Positions 46,001 to 58,165 of a DNA stretch of 64,000 nucleotides are shown here, piece by piece; positions within the stretch are counted from its first letter, which is position 1; every line of letters begins with the position of its first letter. Position numbers and translations under genes: made by a program. The notes beneath the pieces were generated by a model. That model searched no databases and was not told the origin of the DNA. It saw only the letters and a program-made list of their open reading frames with translations. Source of the stretch: Cheilinus undulatus (taxonomy: Eukaryota > Chordata > Actinopteri > Labriformes > Labridae); NCBI RefSeq assembly GCF_018320785.1, contig NC_054882.1:25486719-25550718 (forward strand). Reading direction: 5' to 3'.

Positions 46001-49000
46001 GCGAAAGACTCATTGCCAGTCATTGCAAATGTTTCCTTGCAGTTGTTGCTGCCAAAAGTGGCATGAGCTGTTACTACAATTGAGGGCAAATACTGTTTCA
46101 CATAGGGCCAGGTAGGCTCGGAGGGTTTTTTTCCCCCTAAAAAATGAAATAATCATTCAAAAACTTCAGTTGTTTGAAGATTTGAAATATTTACATCTTG
46201 CAAATATGGAAAAAAAATATCAGGAAGGGGGCAAATACTTTTTACACCACTGTAAGCCTCGAGTTGCTGAAACATTTATGGAGATGTCTCCACCTTGTTG
46301 TTAAAAAGAAAAATGTCCACCTTCTTGAGAAACTATATGCCTGCTGCCATTGTTTTACTAATGCTGGCCTGACACTTAATGACTTTTCAAGCAATTTCAA
46401 AGTCGCAGACAAAATTCTAACGTTGGAGTAAAATCATAAGAGCCTTGCAAAATTTGCAGTGCACTACATCAGTCATCAGGTGTAAGGTGATCATAAGACT
46501 CGATCAGAGCAGTTTTCAGTGATCCAACCATTATCCACAACCCATGGGAGCCAGTGCTGTGTGTAGGCACGTTAAATCAGTTCATTTTTCATAACATGAA
46601 CGTGAGTGTAGTTCAGTCTGAAGCCGACAAATGTCCGCTCATGCCCCAAGAGATGGAAAAATCTTTTCTGCTCAGAGTCAAATCTCTGCGCTCTGTCTAT
46701 CTTGTCTGTCTCCAGGCTGATATGATAGGTACAGTCAACCTCTATCAGGTTTTTCAAAGTAAAAGCCTGATCAGTTTGCTTCCGTGGTGAGACAACCCTT
46801 GTTTTCTTACGATGCTTTTGTTCTGAAGTATGTCTGGGATCGTTCTTTGGTTGGTGCAGTAACTTGCTAAGTTGTTTTTTTTTTTAAATTTCCTTTCATT
46901 TCTACTTTATGTAAATGTTTTAAAAACATCCAATTATAATATCCTTCTCCATCTTGTTCTTTGCCCAAAAGCTGTGACTTTCTAATACATGCATGATGGG
47001 GAAATAATTTCAGAAGGAATCTTGTTCTAGTCTTGTATTTAGTGACCCCCAGTCTTAGCAAAATCTTGGTCTGTGTCTAAACTTGGTGACAAATTGTCTT
47101 TAGATGTGAGAGAGTCTCAGATGTCAGTCTTTTAAAGTTTTGACGAAGTCCTCTTGTGTAAAGCCAGAATAAGGAAATTTTTGTATAAGGTATTTTTGAG
47201 TAAGTCAGCTAATATTACGATTTGTTTGTTAATCTGAAACATCTAAGTGTGACATATATACAAAATATAAGAACTCTGGAAGGGGCAAATGCTGTTTCAC
47301 ATTCTCACAGTCTTCTCACATTTGTTTGCTTTACAATTACAATTTCTTCTGTTTTTACTTTTTCTTTGCTTAATAGGAGTGTGGAAAATAAGATGGACAG
47401 CAGTAACTTGTCTGTAATTTTGGCTCCCAACCTCCTTCACTGTGGTGACGGTACAGAGAAGATAAATGCCAACACTGAGAAACGATTGAAGCTACAGGCT
47501 GCCATTATCCAGTGCTTCATAGAGAATGCACACAGCTTTGGTATAAAACTCTCACCTGCAAGTTGACTGCTAGTCCAATAAGTGTCCATTAATATTTAAT
47601 GTTGATTGATCTGTGTGTGTTTGTTGTAGGTGTGTTACCACAGTTCCTTCAAGAGAAGGTTCCAGGCATTATGGGCTGTGATGCAGCTGTTATGTCCCCA
47701 ACTCATGAAGGACTGGAGGAGTTGGACTTAAATACTGGGATGAAGAAGAGACACAGGCGCAGCTTTGGAGGTAAAATTATGTCATACATTCATGTATGCA
47801 GTGTATGAAAAAAACTTACAGTAGACAAATAAATTATGTCTTAAAACTAGTGCAACCAAAGAAATCTGTGTGCATTAGACACACAAATCCAAAGACAATG
47901 GTGCCCTTTTTGGATTAAACTGTAAATAAATCAAGTTACATTGAAGTTTCAGACATGCTGGGCTATTTCAAGTGGTTTGCCTTGTCTCATATTGCAGATA
48001 TGGTCAATGGTGCTCTGAATATGATAAAAACTAATAGAACCCCCACAAAAGCCCCGCAGTCAGACAGTCTTGGTATGTACTTTGGTCAGATGAGACAACA
48101 TAACTCGTCTTGGAGCATGGTGATACTCTAGTAATCCATCTGCTGTGCATAAATGACGAACACTGTTCCTTACACAGAAATCAAACTACTTTTTACATAT
48201 TTACTCTTCTGCTTTTCTTCAAACCTGAATGATTCATATCTGCTCTTATGGAGTCATTCGAATGAAGTTGACTTATGCCTGGTGTACATGTCTTCACTGG
48301 CTGTTTTCTTGGCCGTCTGCCTCATTTGCATGTATTGTTTTCTATTCTCCATGCCTTTGCTTCCAATCATCTCCAGAATGTTTCAGATATAAAACAGTAA
48401 ATCCAATCCTATCTCTGACTATGTTAATTCTTTTGTGATTTTGCCAGTCTTTTCCTCTGCAACTCCTGTGATTGCAACACCGACCTCAAAGAGAAAGCTT
48501 CCTTTGGAGTCTGGTCACTCTTTTGGATTCTCAAACAAGAAACGTAGATCGGTCAAAAAGAACCTTGGCATAGATTTACTCCCCAATACTTTGTTCAGTG
48601 GGACGTCCACTCCTGGATCAGGTACTGATGGCTGTGGAAACAACGGGGCATCCATTCATTTACCCTATATAAAGCTTGAATCTAGCTTACATACTTCATT
48701 TGTTTTTGTTGCAGCTTACAGTGCTTCTGGGGTCTTGGACACTTCCCACAATGCCCTATCATCAGCAGGAAGGACTAGAAGACAGTCGGCTACGTCTGTG
48801 AGGAGGAAGAGCCGAAGACTTAGCAGCAGACATGCTGTTCACAGGTACAGGCTCTCTCAATCCTCCAGTTTAGCTTAAAGAGTAACTAAGCTCCAGGGTC
48901 TCAATAAAGAAATATCTACCCTGAAATTCCAAACTTCTCCAGTCTCTTCAAAAACCATTGTATCTGCACAACATGAGCCAGTTTCATCCTCAGCTGCAAG

Positions 49001-52000
49001 GCAGATGTGGAAGTAGGAAGAGAGTCATCATTGGCTCGAATATAATTATAAACAAAGTGGCAGCATGGACTCCATTTGCCTGCATGAAACATAAGCAATT
49101 GTCGCTCAGTTGCCAGTGGTTGCTTCTTCTTTTTTCATCTCAGTGGATTTGCAAACCAGCAACAGTGTCACTAATGTGAAAGCAGGGGAGAGGTAGTAAT
49201 CATGCCGGGGTGCGGTATGAAATAGTTGTGCTCGGAAATGCTTAAAAAAAGCATGGACAGGGCCGGGAAGGTTGAGGGAAAAGATGCACCCACCCACCCC
49301 CTTCACTCTGCCCCACAGAATTGATTATTCGCCATAATGACATAACCATCAAAGGCAGGCTTACCACAACCTACCTCAGTGCGAAGCAATGGTTTATGAT
49401 CCTGTAGAAGGCAGAAGTTTGTATTTTGTCAACCTTATTTTAAGACAAAAAAGGTTTTTTCTACAACCCTAGAGTGTCACAGTGATGTCTCTGATTGGAG
49501 GAGCCTGCTTTTACCTGAAAACTGCCACATTTGGCTGCTGCGACTTGGTATAACAGTCACTTTTAAAAAACAAACGTTTTAAGCAGGAAACAATGGTATA
49601 TTGTCACGTAGACGGCACAAGTTGATTTGCTATTGATCACATTTAAGGAAAACTTGATTTATTTCATTTATTTAGATTTAGTTTTAGCTTTTTATGCCTT
49701 TAATGACAGCAGAGGACAGTAGATAGAATTTGAAACAGGGATGAGAAAGTTTGGGAGAGACATGCAGGAAAATGCCACAGGCTGGATTCAAACCCGTGCC
49801 AACAGCGCACATAAGGCGCCTTAAACCACAAGGTCACCTGTGCCCCAAAGACATTATTCCTTATTTTTGATCTTGGGTAGAAATACACTGCACCTAATCC
49901 TAATCCTAGCAACAGCTCTGATTGATGAGCCTTCCCGCTACCATTGAAGTTAACCCTTTAACATCCAAGGACCCACCGGCAGGCCAGCAGATTTTTTTAA
50001 ACTATTCATTTACTAACCACCAGGAAGCTCTGATTCTCAGGATTCTGACCATGTAAACCATTCCTGGATAAAAATCCACCACAGCAGGCACAATGAATGC
50101 ATTTGTCAGGCTACAAACAATAATAAAAGTGCTATAGCTCACCATTAGAAGCTCTCCTGATCATAATATTCCATCCAAAACAGTCCTTCTGCATCAGAAA
50201 GAGTCCCAACAATCTAAATCAAGTCAAAAATTTAGTCCAAATAACATGATTACATGCATGAAGACCCATTGACTGGTTTTATTTAATTTCACATTTAAAA
50301 AAGTCTGTTGTTCTCAGTTGTCCACTGTATTTGCTCTATTTCCAGAAAGGTATATTAGAAATGCGTTAAAAAGAAATGTCTGCTAACCTCAATTCTCTTC
50401 TGGAGTCTCAGCGCCTGGACTTTTCCTTGTAAAACAGATATAAAATCCTCATTTTCCGTTCTTTTGTCATCAGCTTTAAAGCTGAACTTGCTAAGGCTTT
50501 ATGCTTTAGTCCAATTGAGTTTTCCAGCGAAAACATCCCAGCTACAGTCATCTACAGACCTCTGTTTCACAGTACAAATTCAGACTGGAAAAAGCTTAAT
50601 GTTGTATTACTCAATACCAGTAGCAGCTACAGTGAGTCTGACAGTTTGGGAGGAAAATTCATTGTTGCCTTTTAAAAGACACTTTGCATGTGCTTGTACT
50701 CAAGATGGTTCAAATGCAGCATTGAATTTAATTTGGGTTTTCATTGATGAGCGTTTTTGACTGATTTTACTTGGAATTCTAAAGGGGTTTTAATGGTTGT
50801 TGAGTGCTGTGGTAACAAAAGCAGACGTCACATAATTCACATGCCTCTGGGTCACCCATTTAAAAACAGTTGAAGTAGCAGGTTTCAGCCTGTAGAGGGC
50901 AGTCACTCTGCATATTTCTAACACAAAGTAAAGAATTTTAATACTTAGTGCTCCAGTGTCGAGATTTGGACACTAAATGATCAGCGGGCCTAATAAATAT
51001 CCATATAAATAGGACTTAAGTGGTCCAAGGGTTTTAAATAGTTCTCTTTCTGCTGCTCAATCAAATTTAAACTGTGCTACATAATGTTCTTACGTTGTCT
51101 TGTGCTGATTTTTTTTCTTTTTCCAAATACATCAATTTCCAGAGTTGAATCCGGAAGAGCTGGCTGCTTTTCTCCTAAAGTCGACAAAAAAGAAGCTCCA
51201 CGCAAATCTCTGCGTCTGCGTTTCAGCCTGGGGAAAAACAGCAAAGAGGCTGTAAGTGTGGTCGCCCAATAGACTTCACAGTTCACCTGTCTGGTTCACA
51301 GATAAATAATGAAAATTTTAAAAAAGATTTATGTGTTGAAGTGACACTTATTAAATCTCTAGTAACATTTGCACAGGGGTTTTTTGTTGCACATTAGCAC
51401 TTTTTTTGGTAACATTTTAAGTTTCCTTTCCATATCTAACACTAATACAGGCACAGCTGTAAAAATGAGTTTTAATTAGCTCCTTTAGGTTTGTAACACT
51501 TAGGATAAATAATGTTTATTGTTGTGAGGTACAAAGTTGGAGGAAATTTCTGGTGCTGTGTTTCAGTGGTTTAAGCCATCAGCTTATGATGATTGACTTT
51601 ATAGTGTAAAAAATCCTGTAACCCTTTGGGGAACATTGAATGAGCTCTTTCAGGTTTAAGGTGCATGTCTTCCCTATGCTCTATAGCTATATGTGCATTC
51701 ACTTAATAAAAAGTTGTTGACCAACAAATCATATTTGTTTCTTCTGAGTGATTTTTATCGTCCTCTGAAGAACTAACCCAAATAATCATGGAATTAACAT
51801 ATTAATGACACATGATGGCTGACATCTTTGGGCTCTTTTTAACAAAATCAAGCTTAATCCTCCTCTAAGCTTTTGTTTCATCTTTCATTTCATGCTGGTG
51901 ATAAAGGGATCTGAGTCCATCGGCTTGCGACTTGCCACTCAGGAGAGCACCACCACTTTCTGTTTCACTAAAGAGACAGAGTTCAGTCCCTCAGTCGTGC

Positions 52001-53523
52001 CTGGAAAAGTAGAATCAAAAAGTAAGTAAAATAAGATATGTATGGGTTTTTTTTTAAGCGTATTCCTTTGAGTTGTTGCTAATTTCCCCACTTCTTTTTT
52101 CACAGACTCAAAGTTCATCAGTAAGTCTGAGGACAACCTGCTGACCCCTCAGTGTAACTCAGGAGCATACGGTGCCTCATGGATTGGGGGGTCTCCAGTA
52201 GGTGGAGGGTCGTTCACTGACACCCCTATGAACATGCGCCTTAAGAGCACCTACGTGTCTGAGCCGGTCATAGTGCTATCAAAGCCTCCAGTGGTGGCAA
52301 ACCTTCCTAAGAAGCTTTGCTGTGCCTCCAGCGCTGAGAGCCTGGAGAGCGAGAGCTCCATCGCTGAAGCACAGAGCTTAACTGGCCCTACCCTGCTCAA
52401 AATTAAGACAGCCTTCACACAGTTGAGCAGTGACCTCCAGGTTGTCGTACAGGAGCCCGTCCTCTCCACAGAAATACATGCAACACAACCACAAGACTGT
52501 GTCGCAGTGCCACCACCAGAGACTCCCACAGATAATGTTCTGTCTATAGATAAAGAGGCGCCCTGTTTCACCACCCAGCTTGATCAGAACATCACCTTCG
52601 GTCAGATTGAAATCGCTGCTTTGTCTCCTTTGCATATAGACACTGTTGATTTCGAGTCTGGTGCGTTCAGTCCGGTAGTGAAGGGTGATAAAGAGTCTTC
52701 GAGTCTTGCTCCCATCAGCGGCAACAACAGCTCCACAGTGGAGGAGGTGGAGCAGCTGAACTGCAGCAGGTTGATTGATGCCCTGGACATCCACAGTCCC
52801 GCTCTCTTCAAACTGGGCGTCTCATCTGGACTGCAGTCAACTCCATACAAGCTAGATTTGGAGCAAAGAGAGATTGGTACACCAGCCTGTCACAGTGTGG
52901 TACATGAAGAAAGTGAATCTTCCCATGAGATTGCTACAGAGGTCCAAGCCCAGCAGCCCCTCTCACCTCGCAGCCTGGAGAAAGAAAAGCGCCGTGTTGC
53001 AGATCACATTCAACACTTCAACAGGCTCACCCTTCATTCACCCAAAGGACCAATGGGCAAACTAATCAGATCACCGCTGAAGTTCCAGCGCACCCCGGTG
53101 CGGCAGACTGTTCGCAGGATGAACTCTCTGCTTGGGGAGAGCAGGAGGCCGACGAGAAGCATGGAGCTCACCATCGGCCGCACCACTCAAGTGGTGAAGA
53201 CGGTGAGCCTGGAGAGTGGACTCTCCCCTCACCCAGAGCTGAAGCCACTGCAGAGAGATGTGGGACTGTCGAAAAAGATGCCGCCTCCTGTCCCACCTAA
53301 AAAGCCAAGCACCCTGGCTCGTAAAGCTTACGCTCTGGGCGATGTCACCAACAAAGTCCAAGCTAAGACCAAAGCAGACTTCTGTGTTTCCAATCCAGCT
53401 ACAGCTCAGAAGCCTCTGGTGCAGCAGGTCGCAGAAAAGGACATGAACCATTACAGAGGCTCACCTAGAAACCCTCTGGTCCAAACACGCCTGCTGTCTG
53501 CCACCAAGCCTGTCGATTTATAG
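43068..53523 (+). CDS. arhgap11a: ARHGAP11A, Rho GTPase-activating protein (complete, 12 coding exons)
   Basis: Coding exons: 43068-43196, 43851-43918, 44014-44110, 44206-44462, 47377-47540, 47630-47770, 47998-48072, 48448-48621, 48715-48844, 51143-51251, 51907-52021, 52106-53523; 958 codons in frame, a little shorter than human (about 1020). RhoGAP domain at about residues 47-240: [15 protein letters not shown] holds the catalytic arginine finger (Arg86), followed by [14 protein letters not shown] and [16 protein letters not shown]. Basic, nuclear-signal-like stretches follow (KRKLP and KKRRSVKK, about 325-345). The last exon is one large disordered region whose end, [17 protein letters not shown] and the C-terminal KPVDL, matches vertebrate ARHGAP11A closely. 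The protein inactivates RhoA and acts in cytokinesis and neural progenitors. Intron 4 holds a 1.75-kb Tc1 copy. The ATG chosen gives [15 protein letters not shown], aligned with the human N-terminus. Confidence 0.96.
44498..46254 (+). mobile_element. Nearly full-length, inactive Tc1-like transposon in arhgap11a intron 4
   Basis: TA-bounded ends TACAGTGCTGTAAAAAGTAT and mirrored ATACTTTTTACACCACTGTA. Plus-strand transposase relics are in several frames (for example [19 protein letters not shown] near 45590-45650, the region before the second catalytic aspartate; and a QQDNDSKN-like stretch near 45770). Many frame breaks. A run of 18 C residues (45922-45939) interrupts the transposase region. 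Confidence 0.88.
47222..47312 (+). mobile_element. Terminal piece of the same Tc1-like family
   Basis: AATCTGAAACATCTAAGTGT, GACATATATACAAAATA and GGAAGGGGCAAATGCTG repeat the 3' end of 44498-46254. It lies 65 bases before arhgap11a exon 5. Confidence 0.65.
48845..51142. other. arhgap11a intron 9
   Basis: 2.3 kb without a further exon. It holds a SINE at 49668-49848; otherwise no feature was recognised. Confidence 0.5.
49668..49848 (-). mobile_element. tRNA-derived SINE, minus strand
   Basis: On the minus strand the head shows a B box GGTTTGAATCC and an A-box-like TGACCTTGTGGTTTAAGG, followed by CATGTCTCTCCC and a tail TCATTAAAGGCATAAAAAG. This is the layout of a common fish tRNA-related SINE. 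Confidence 0.7.
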
Positions 53524-54090
53524 TCCCAAACCTGACTCTAAACATTCCTTCTCATATAATCCACATTTTCAGGGGTTTTAATTTATTTGTAGCTATGCTA
53601 GGTGCTGTTTGTGTTGCGCAAGGGCCTTAATGGGAGATGTTCATATGCCTTAAGTTTGTTTTACTTCAGTGAAACAAGTTTACAAGTCAAATAATCAACA
53701 CGTCAGCCTATAAAAATATGTTCTAGACTAGTGTGCAGGCCAAATGATCTGAAATGTGAATGACGGTATGACTGGAAATACTTGGACTTAGACTTAGGCT
53801 TTTATTTATGCATTTTATATCTAATCTTAGTTGCTTTTTTAAAAAGAAAAAAAATGTTTACTTCAGTTGAATATTTCTTTGATAACAATATTTTCATACT
53901 ATTTTTCTTATGAGAAAATAGGAAAATGTGCACCTTTGATTGGATTTTAAGAAAAAAAAGCCAAGCAGTATTGATCATTGTCCTTTATAGACAGATTGTA
54001 TGCACTGTATTGATTTCAAAGCATCAACCAGTTCAAGTGCTTTACCGTGCTCTCTGCTTCACACAAATAAAACTAAACGGCATGTATCTG
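53524..54090 (+). other. arhgap11a: 3' UTR of arhgap11a with poly(A) signal
   Basis: AT-rich sequence from the stop codon to AATAAA at 54066-54071, the first good signal followed by a T/G-rich stretch. Confidence 0.65.
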
Positions 54091-56260
54091 TCTTGTCAGT
54101 TTTCCTTGGATCCACGAGGGGGAGCCCTACAACCACTGCTGTAACCTCGTCAGTCTGAACTGCTTACTGAAGCTTGCGCTGAAACAGGGCTCACTATTTT
54201 CTTAAAGAAACGGTGCAATGTCGGTACAGACTAAACAATATATTCATCAACAGCTCATTTTCAACATTAATTTAAAAAGACGTCATACATAGACTCACTT
54301 ACCAAATTGACTTTTCCTCCAGCAGTACCAGAGCTCAGCAGGGAAAATAGATGCTAAAAATACTGAATAGCTCTGCCCGAGTGCACCAGGTCAACCCGCC
54401 TAAAATTGATGATGGCATAAAGAAGTGAAATTCCTTCATGTAAAGAATCTGCAGAGTAGACTGTGAGAGGCTGAAGGTCAATCATTTCCAAAGATTTATC
54501 CTCCTCAGCCCATTGGGAGGCTCTCAGCTTTTTCATGTGAAACAGGATATATTATACTTGGATGAAAGGTCGAAACCCTCCTCAAATCTATCAGCTTATT
54601 GTAATTTTCACTGCAGCGTAGTTTATTCGAGTCTTTCTCAACCACGTAAGACGCTGCGTCATGACGCACAAGTGGAACAGAACAGTGTTGCGCCGCGGCC
54701 ATGTGCTCAGCAGATGAGTTAACAGCGCGATGTGGGGCAAAATGTGTTGAACTAACACGAAATAATTTAAGAAAGTTTAAATCAAGAAAATGGGTGATTT
54801 TTCAAGTGACATTTGGAAGTCACGGACAGTGATTAGTCCACCAAATACAGTGGGAATAAAGGCCACTGGCGTCGTTTACTACACCAGTTCTTTATTTATG
54901 AGCTAATAGCAGTTAACTTTGAGCTATCAGGTTGGGAATTTTTAGATTCATCCCGACATATCTTTTTTAAATAACTGTTCAGTTCAGCTTGTAGGTATCC
55001 AGTGTGGCATAATATTGCATTGTTTACTATAGCACTTTACCATCTGCCTTATGCACTTTAACTGCAATAGTCTCTTTAGTCCTGGTCAGTCTGTATTGTT
55101 GTAAGTGGGTCTTTGTAGTGTACTGTTTATATCTGGTCTCTGTGTATTGTCTGTTTTTTATGTTCGTTATATACATGCTTGTTAGTACTTTAATATAGAC
55201 CATCAACCTGCTGGGGACCACAGAAGGAAATTAGCCTATAGCTACAGTCTAGCATATTTACATGTTCATAAATGTGCACTTTTCCCTACAATAAACACAA
55301 AAACATTTGGGGATTAAACAATTCATGAAACATTCTAAATCAGTTAAAAGCCCGGCTTAATTATGTTCATAATTACATATGAAGCTGCTTATCACAATTA
55401 ATATTATAGAAAAAATAGTGGGAAATTTGCAAACCTGGCAACCCAGAAGTTGCTCTCAATGTTGACGTAGGTAAATAATATTAGACAATTATTAAAAAAA
55501 AAAAAGAATACACTTAATTATAACTTAATTTACTGGGATTGAAAATTGACAATTTTTACAATTAAACATAAAAATAGTCTTGTTGCATTGTACACATACC
55601 AGAGCTAGCTTACATCGGATGTAGCCAACGTTTTCAAAAGCAAATTGTCTCGTGCAGTAATGACGGGGTTTATTTTGTGCAGTTTTTGTTTCAGGACCGA
55701 CTATTTCCGTCTAGTTTTTTTTTTATGACGTTAACAAAGTATACATTTTAAAATCTTTTTAAAATATCGGCAGCGTAAATAAACGTAATGACGGCAATAG
55801 TTTACTTACAGACTATAGCTAATAACTACAGCAAGTATAGCAATGCTAACACATTACTACGTCCAAATTATTATTTATTTTTAATACTAAAATGTCAAAG
55901 TTATATCTTTGTTTGTTGGGGGTAACAGGTGTGCTGAAATGTGTGTTAGCTTTTCTAATTGTTGTCACTCTTTCCCACAAGTAGGCCTACTCACTGTTAG
56001 TTTAGCGCCATGTTCATATTTCTAAGTTAAGACAGATAATAGATCATCCAAGTGCTTCTTTAATGAAACACTTTTTCTGTAGAAATTTCAGGCCCGTCCA
56101 CCCTCTGTCTTCCCCACTTCCTCTTTTCTCCCCTCTCCTCCTCGGCTGTTTTCTTGAGGTGGGTTCAGGGAAGTGTTGAGGGGGCGGATAGTTTGATTTT
56201 CTCTGCATCTCTCTGAGCCAATAATGTAGAGGGGACTGTTGTGCACATCTCAGCTGGCAG
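54091..56260. other. Spacer between arhgap11a and grem1
   Basis: No conserved gene. In mammals scg5 lies between these two genes; no scg5 exon was seen here. A possible minus-strand transcript start lies near 54.70 kb (palindrome TGCGTCATGACGCA at 54655-54668) with a strong splice donor (GTAAGTGAG) near 54.30 kb. Its frame 54702-54505 (65 codons, MAAAQHCSVPLVRHD) matches nothing known. Confidence 0.45.
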
Positions 56261-56263
56261 ACA

Positions 56264-56270
56264 TTTAAAA
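56264..56270 (+). promoter_or_regulatory. grem1: TATA-like box of grem1
   Basis: CATTTAAAAGG lies about 30 bases before the likely start of the non-coding first exon. Cell-type-specific BMP antagonist genes often have TATA-type promoters. Confidence 0.5.
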
Positions 56271-56294
56271 GGGAGACAGTCCGGCGCTGGAGCA

Positions 56295-56465
56295 ATTTGT
56301 ATTAAACCCCCCTGGCCCCTGTCTATGGAGCGCGTAGTCTCCCACCCATTAGCAGTCCCACCAGCGTACAGCCGACAGCAGTAGGTGCTGATCACCTCGG
56401 AGGGTGCCGAAGAGGACTCATTCAGGATTAGATCATCGCACTTGTGACAGTGGAGGCTTGCGCAG
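56295..56465 (+). other. grem1: Probable 5' non-coding exon of grem1
   Basis: GC-rich stretch ending in a clear donor (GCGCAG|GTGAGG, boundary 56465/56466). The acceptor that precedes the coding exon (CCCTCTCAG, ending 56875) lies two bases before the ATG. Mammalian GREM1 also has a non-coding first exon. The 5' limit is estimated from the TATA-like box. Confidence 0.6.
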
Positions 56466-56876
56466 GTGAGGGGATTTGGATGCGTATTGTCTCCCGCCAC
56501 AAACATTAGACATTGTTGCTAAATTTATGAAAATTCATGTTTTTATATGCAGTTTTTGCGAAGATTGTTTAATATGGCCGTAGTAAAGCGGATGCTTTGG
56601 TATTGGCTAGAAGGTGTGGTATCCCTATGCGTAATGGATAGTACACAGTCGCATACAGCCTGGGTTGAAACTACAGACGATTTTTGATCTATTTAAGTTA
56701 GATTAGTATGAAGTCATATGTTTTGCTCTTTATACCAGCTTGGAATGTTCGGGTTTTTTTTAAAGCGACCTATTTCAGTGCGCTCTGACGCAGCGTAAAA
56801 CCACTGACAGCTGTGCGTAAAACGTCTAAAGTTGAAACGATATAGATGATGAATTATTCTCTTGCTCCCTCTCAGG

Positions 56877-57425
56877 ATGGCCAGCTCGACGCATATCCTC
56901 TGTAGTATGGTTTTCATCATCGGGTTGCTTTCCTCTCCCGTGGATGCCAAAAGAAACCGAGGTTCACAAGGCGCCATCCCTCATCCTGACAAAAACAACC
57001 CAAACGAATCGGAGCAGCAACCACAGCCTCCACAGGCGGGCTCCGGGTCCCGGCAGAGGCAGGGCTCATCCTCACCGGCCGACGAGGTGCTGGAGTCCAG
57101 CCAGGAAGCGCTCCACGTGACGGAGCGCCAGTATTTGAAACGGGACTGGTGCAAGACGCAGCCCCTCAAGCAGACCATCCACGAGGAGGGCTGCGTCAGC
57201 CGCACCATCATCAACCGCTTCTGTTACGGACAGTGCAACTCCTTCTACATCCCCCGGCACATCCGCAGGGAGGAGGGGGCTTTTCAGTCCTGCTCGTTTT
57301 GTAAGCCAAAGCGTTTCACCACCATGACGTTTACTTTGAACTGTCCGGACCAGCAGCCCCCAACCAAAAAGAAACGCATTCAGCGCGTCAAACAGTGCCG
57401 CTGTATATCCATCGATCTGGACTAA
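56877..57425 (+). CDS. grem1: Gremlin-1, secreted BMP antagonist (complete)
   Basis: 182 codons in a single coding exon; human gremlin-1 has 184. A signal peptide (residues 1-24, with CSMVFIIGLLSSPVDA) precedes a basic, glutamine-rich region with an N-glycosylation site NES at 43-45. Then comes the conserved VLESSQEALHVTERQYLKRD and the DAN-type cystine knot (about residues 90-180: DWCKTQPLKQTIHEEGC, INRFCYGQCNSFYIPRHIR, SFCKPKRF, and the end QCRCISIDLD). It binds BMP2, BMP4 and BMP7 outside the cell and blocks their receptors; it works in limb/fin and kidney development. The ATG at 56877 was chosen because the longer open frame begins upstream of the splice acceptor. Position next to fmn1, tail-to-tail, is the conserved arrangement. 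Confidence 0.96.
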   Translation: MASSTHILCSMVFIIGLLSSPVDAKRNRGSQGAIPHPDKNNPNESEQQPQPPQAGSGSRQRQGSSSPADEVLESSQEALHVTERQYLKRDWCKTQPLKQTIHEEGCVSRTIINRFCYGQCNSFYIPRHIRREEGAFQSCSFCKPKRFTTMTFTLNCPDQQPPTKKKRIQRVKQCRCISIDLD

Positions 57426-58165
57426 AGGCGCACAGAAACACGCTGAATGTTTCTCATTGCGTTTTACTTTATGGACTGGACTGAAATGCTGTGTCAGCAA
57501 AGAGCACGTGCCTGCCTCCAACTAGGAGGAGGCATCCGTTCGAGCATCTTTAGGCTACATGGATTCTTCTCTTGCACAATGCGTGAACACATAGGATATA
57601 AAACAAACAAACAAACAAACAAACAAAAAATCAACAAAAAAACAGATGTTGATCTGTAGAGTTGAACTCCTCACTTCTTTGTAAAAAACATCACTGCACG
57701 GGAACGCTGACTTTGAATGAGCACGTTTTACGCACGGCTTCCTCACCCAGTGATGACTGCAGAACCCGAGTTTTATTCAACACATCACTCTTTTTTGAAA
57801 GCGCATTGTGGCAGGACCTTATTTCTGCTTCTGGCTGTTTTTCTATGAGTTTATTTTTTAGTCTAACTGGAGGTTTCCACTGTGTGGAATTTGATGGATT
57901 ACACGTGATATTTGTAAATAGAAAATGTGATTTTATTTCCTTATTACAAGAATCTTTTGAGGTTGACTGATTTCTTTGGATTTCGAAGTAATTGTTTTTG
58001 GTAAGGTTTATTGTAGACGTTTTTTATTTAGTTAGAATAAAGAATGTACAGTGATTGCTTCTACAGCGTCCAGGTTAAATAGTTGTAAAATGTACAGCCA
58101 ACTTTAATGTTACCGGTTTGATTTCCCCTTTGGTTAAATTATCCCTGGAAACTTAGAATAAACGG
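57426..58165 (+). other. grem1: 3' UTR of grem1
   Basis: Contains an (AAAC)n run at 57601-57628 and two AATAAA signals at 58036-58041 and 58157-58162. A third AATAAA lies near 58533. T-rich throughout. Confidence 0.65.
58036..58041 (+). terminator. grem1: Poly(A) signal of grem1 (first)
   Basis: AATAAA about 610 bases after the stop; a second one at 58157-58162. Confidence 0.6.

Noticed and set aside
56862-56876. Upstream ATG that would add five residues to gremlin-1
   Set aside because: It lies inside the polypyrimidine/acceptor region of the preceding intron; the ATG at 56877 gives a proper signal peptide.
57072-57521. 149-codon open frame on the minus strand across grem1
   Set aside because: Shadow of the GC-rich grem1 coding exon.
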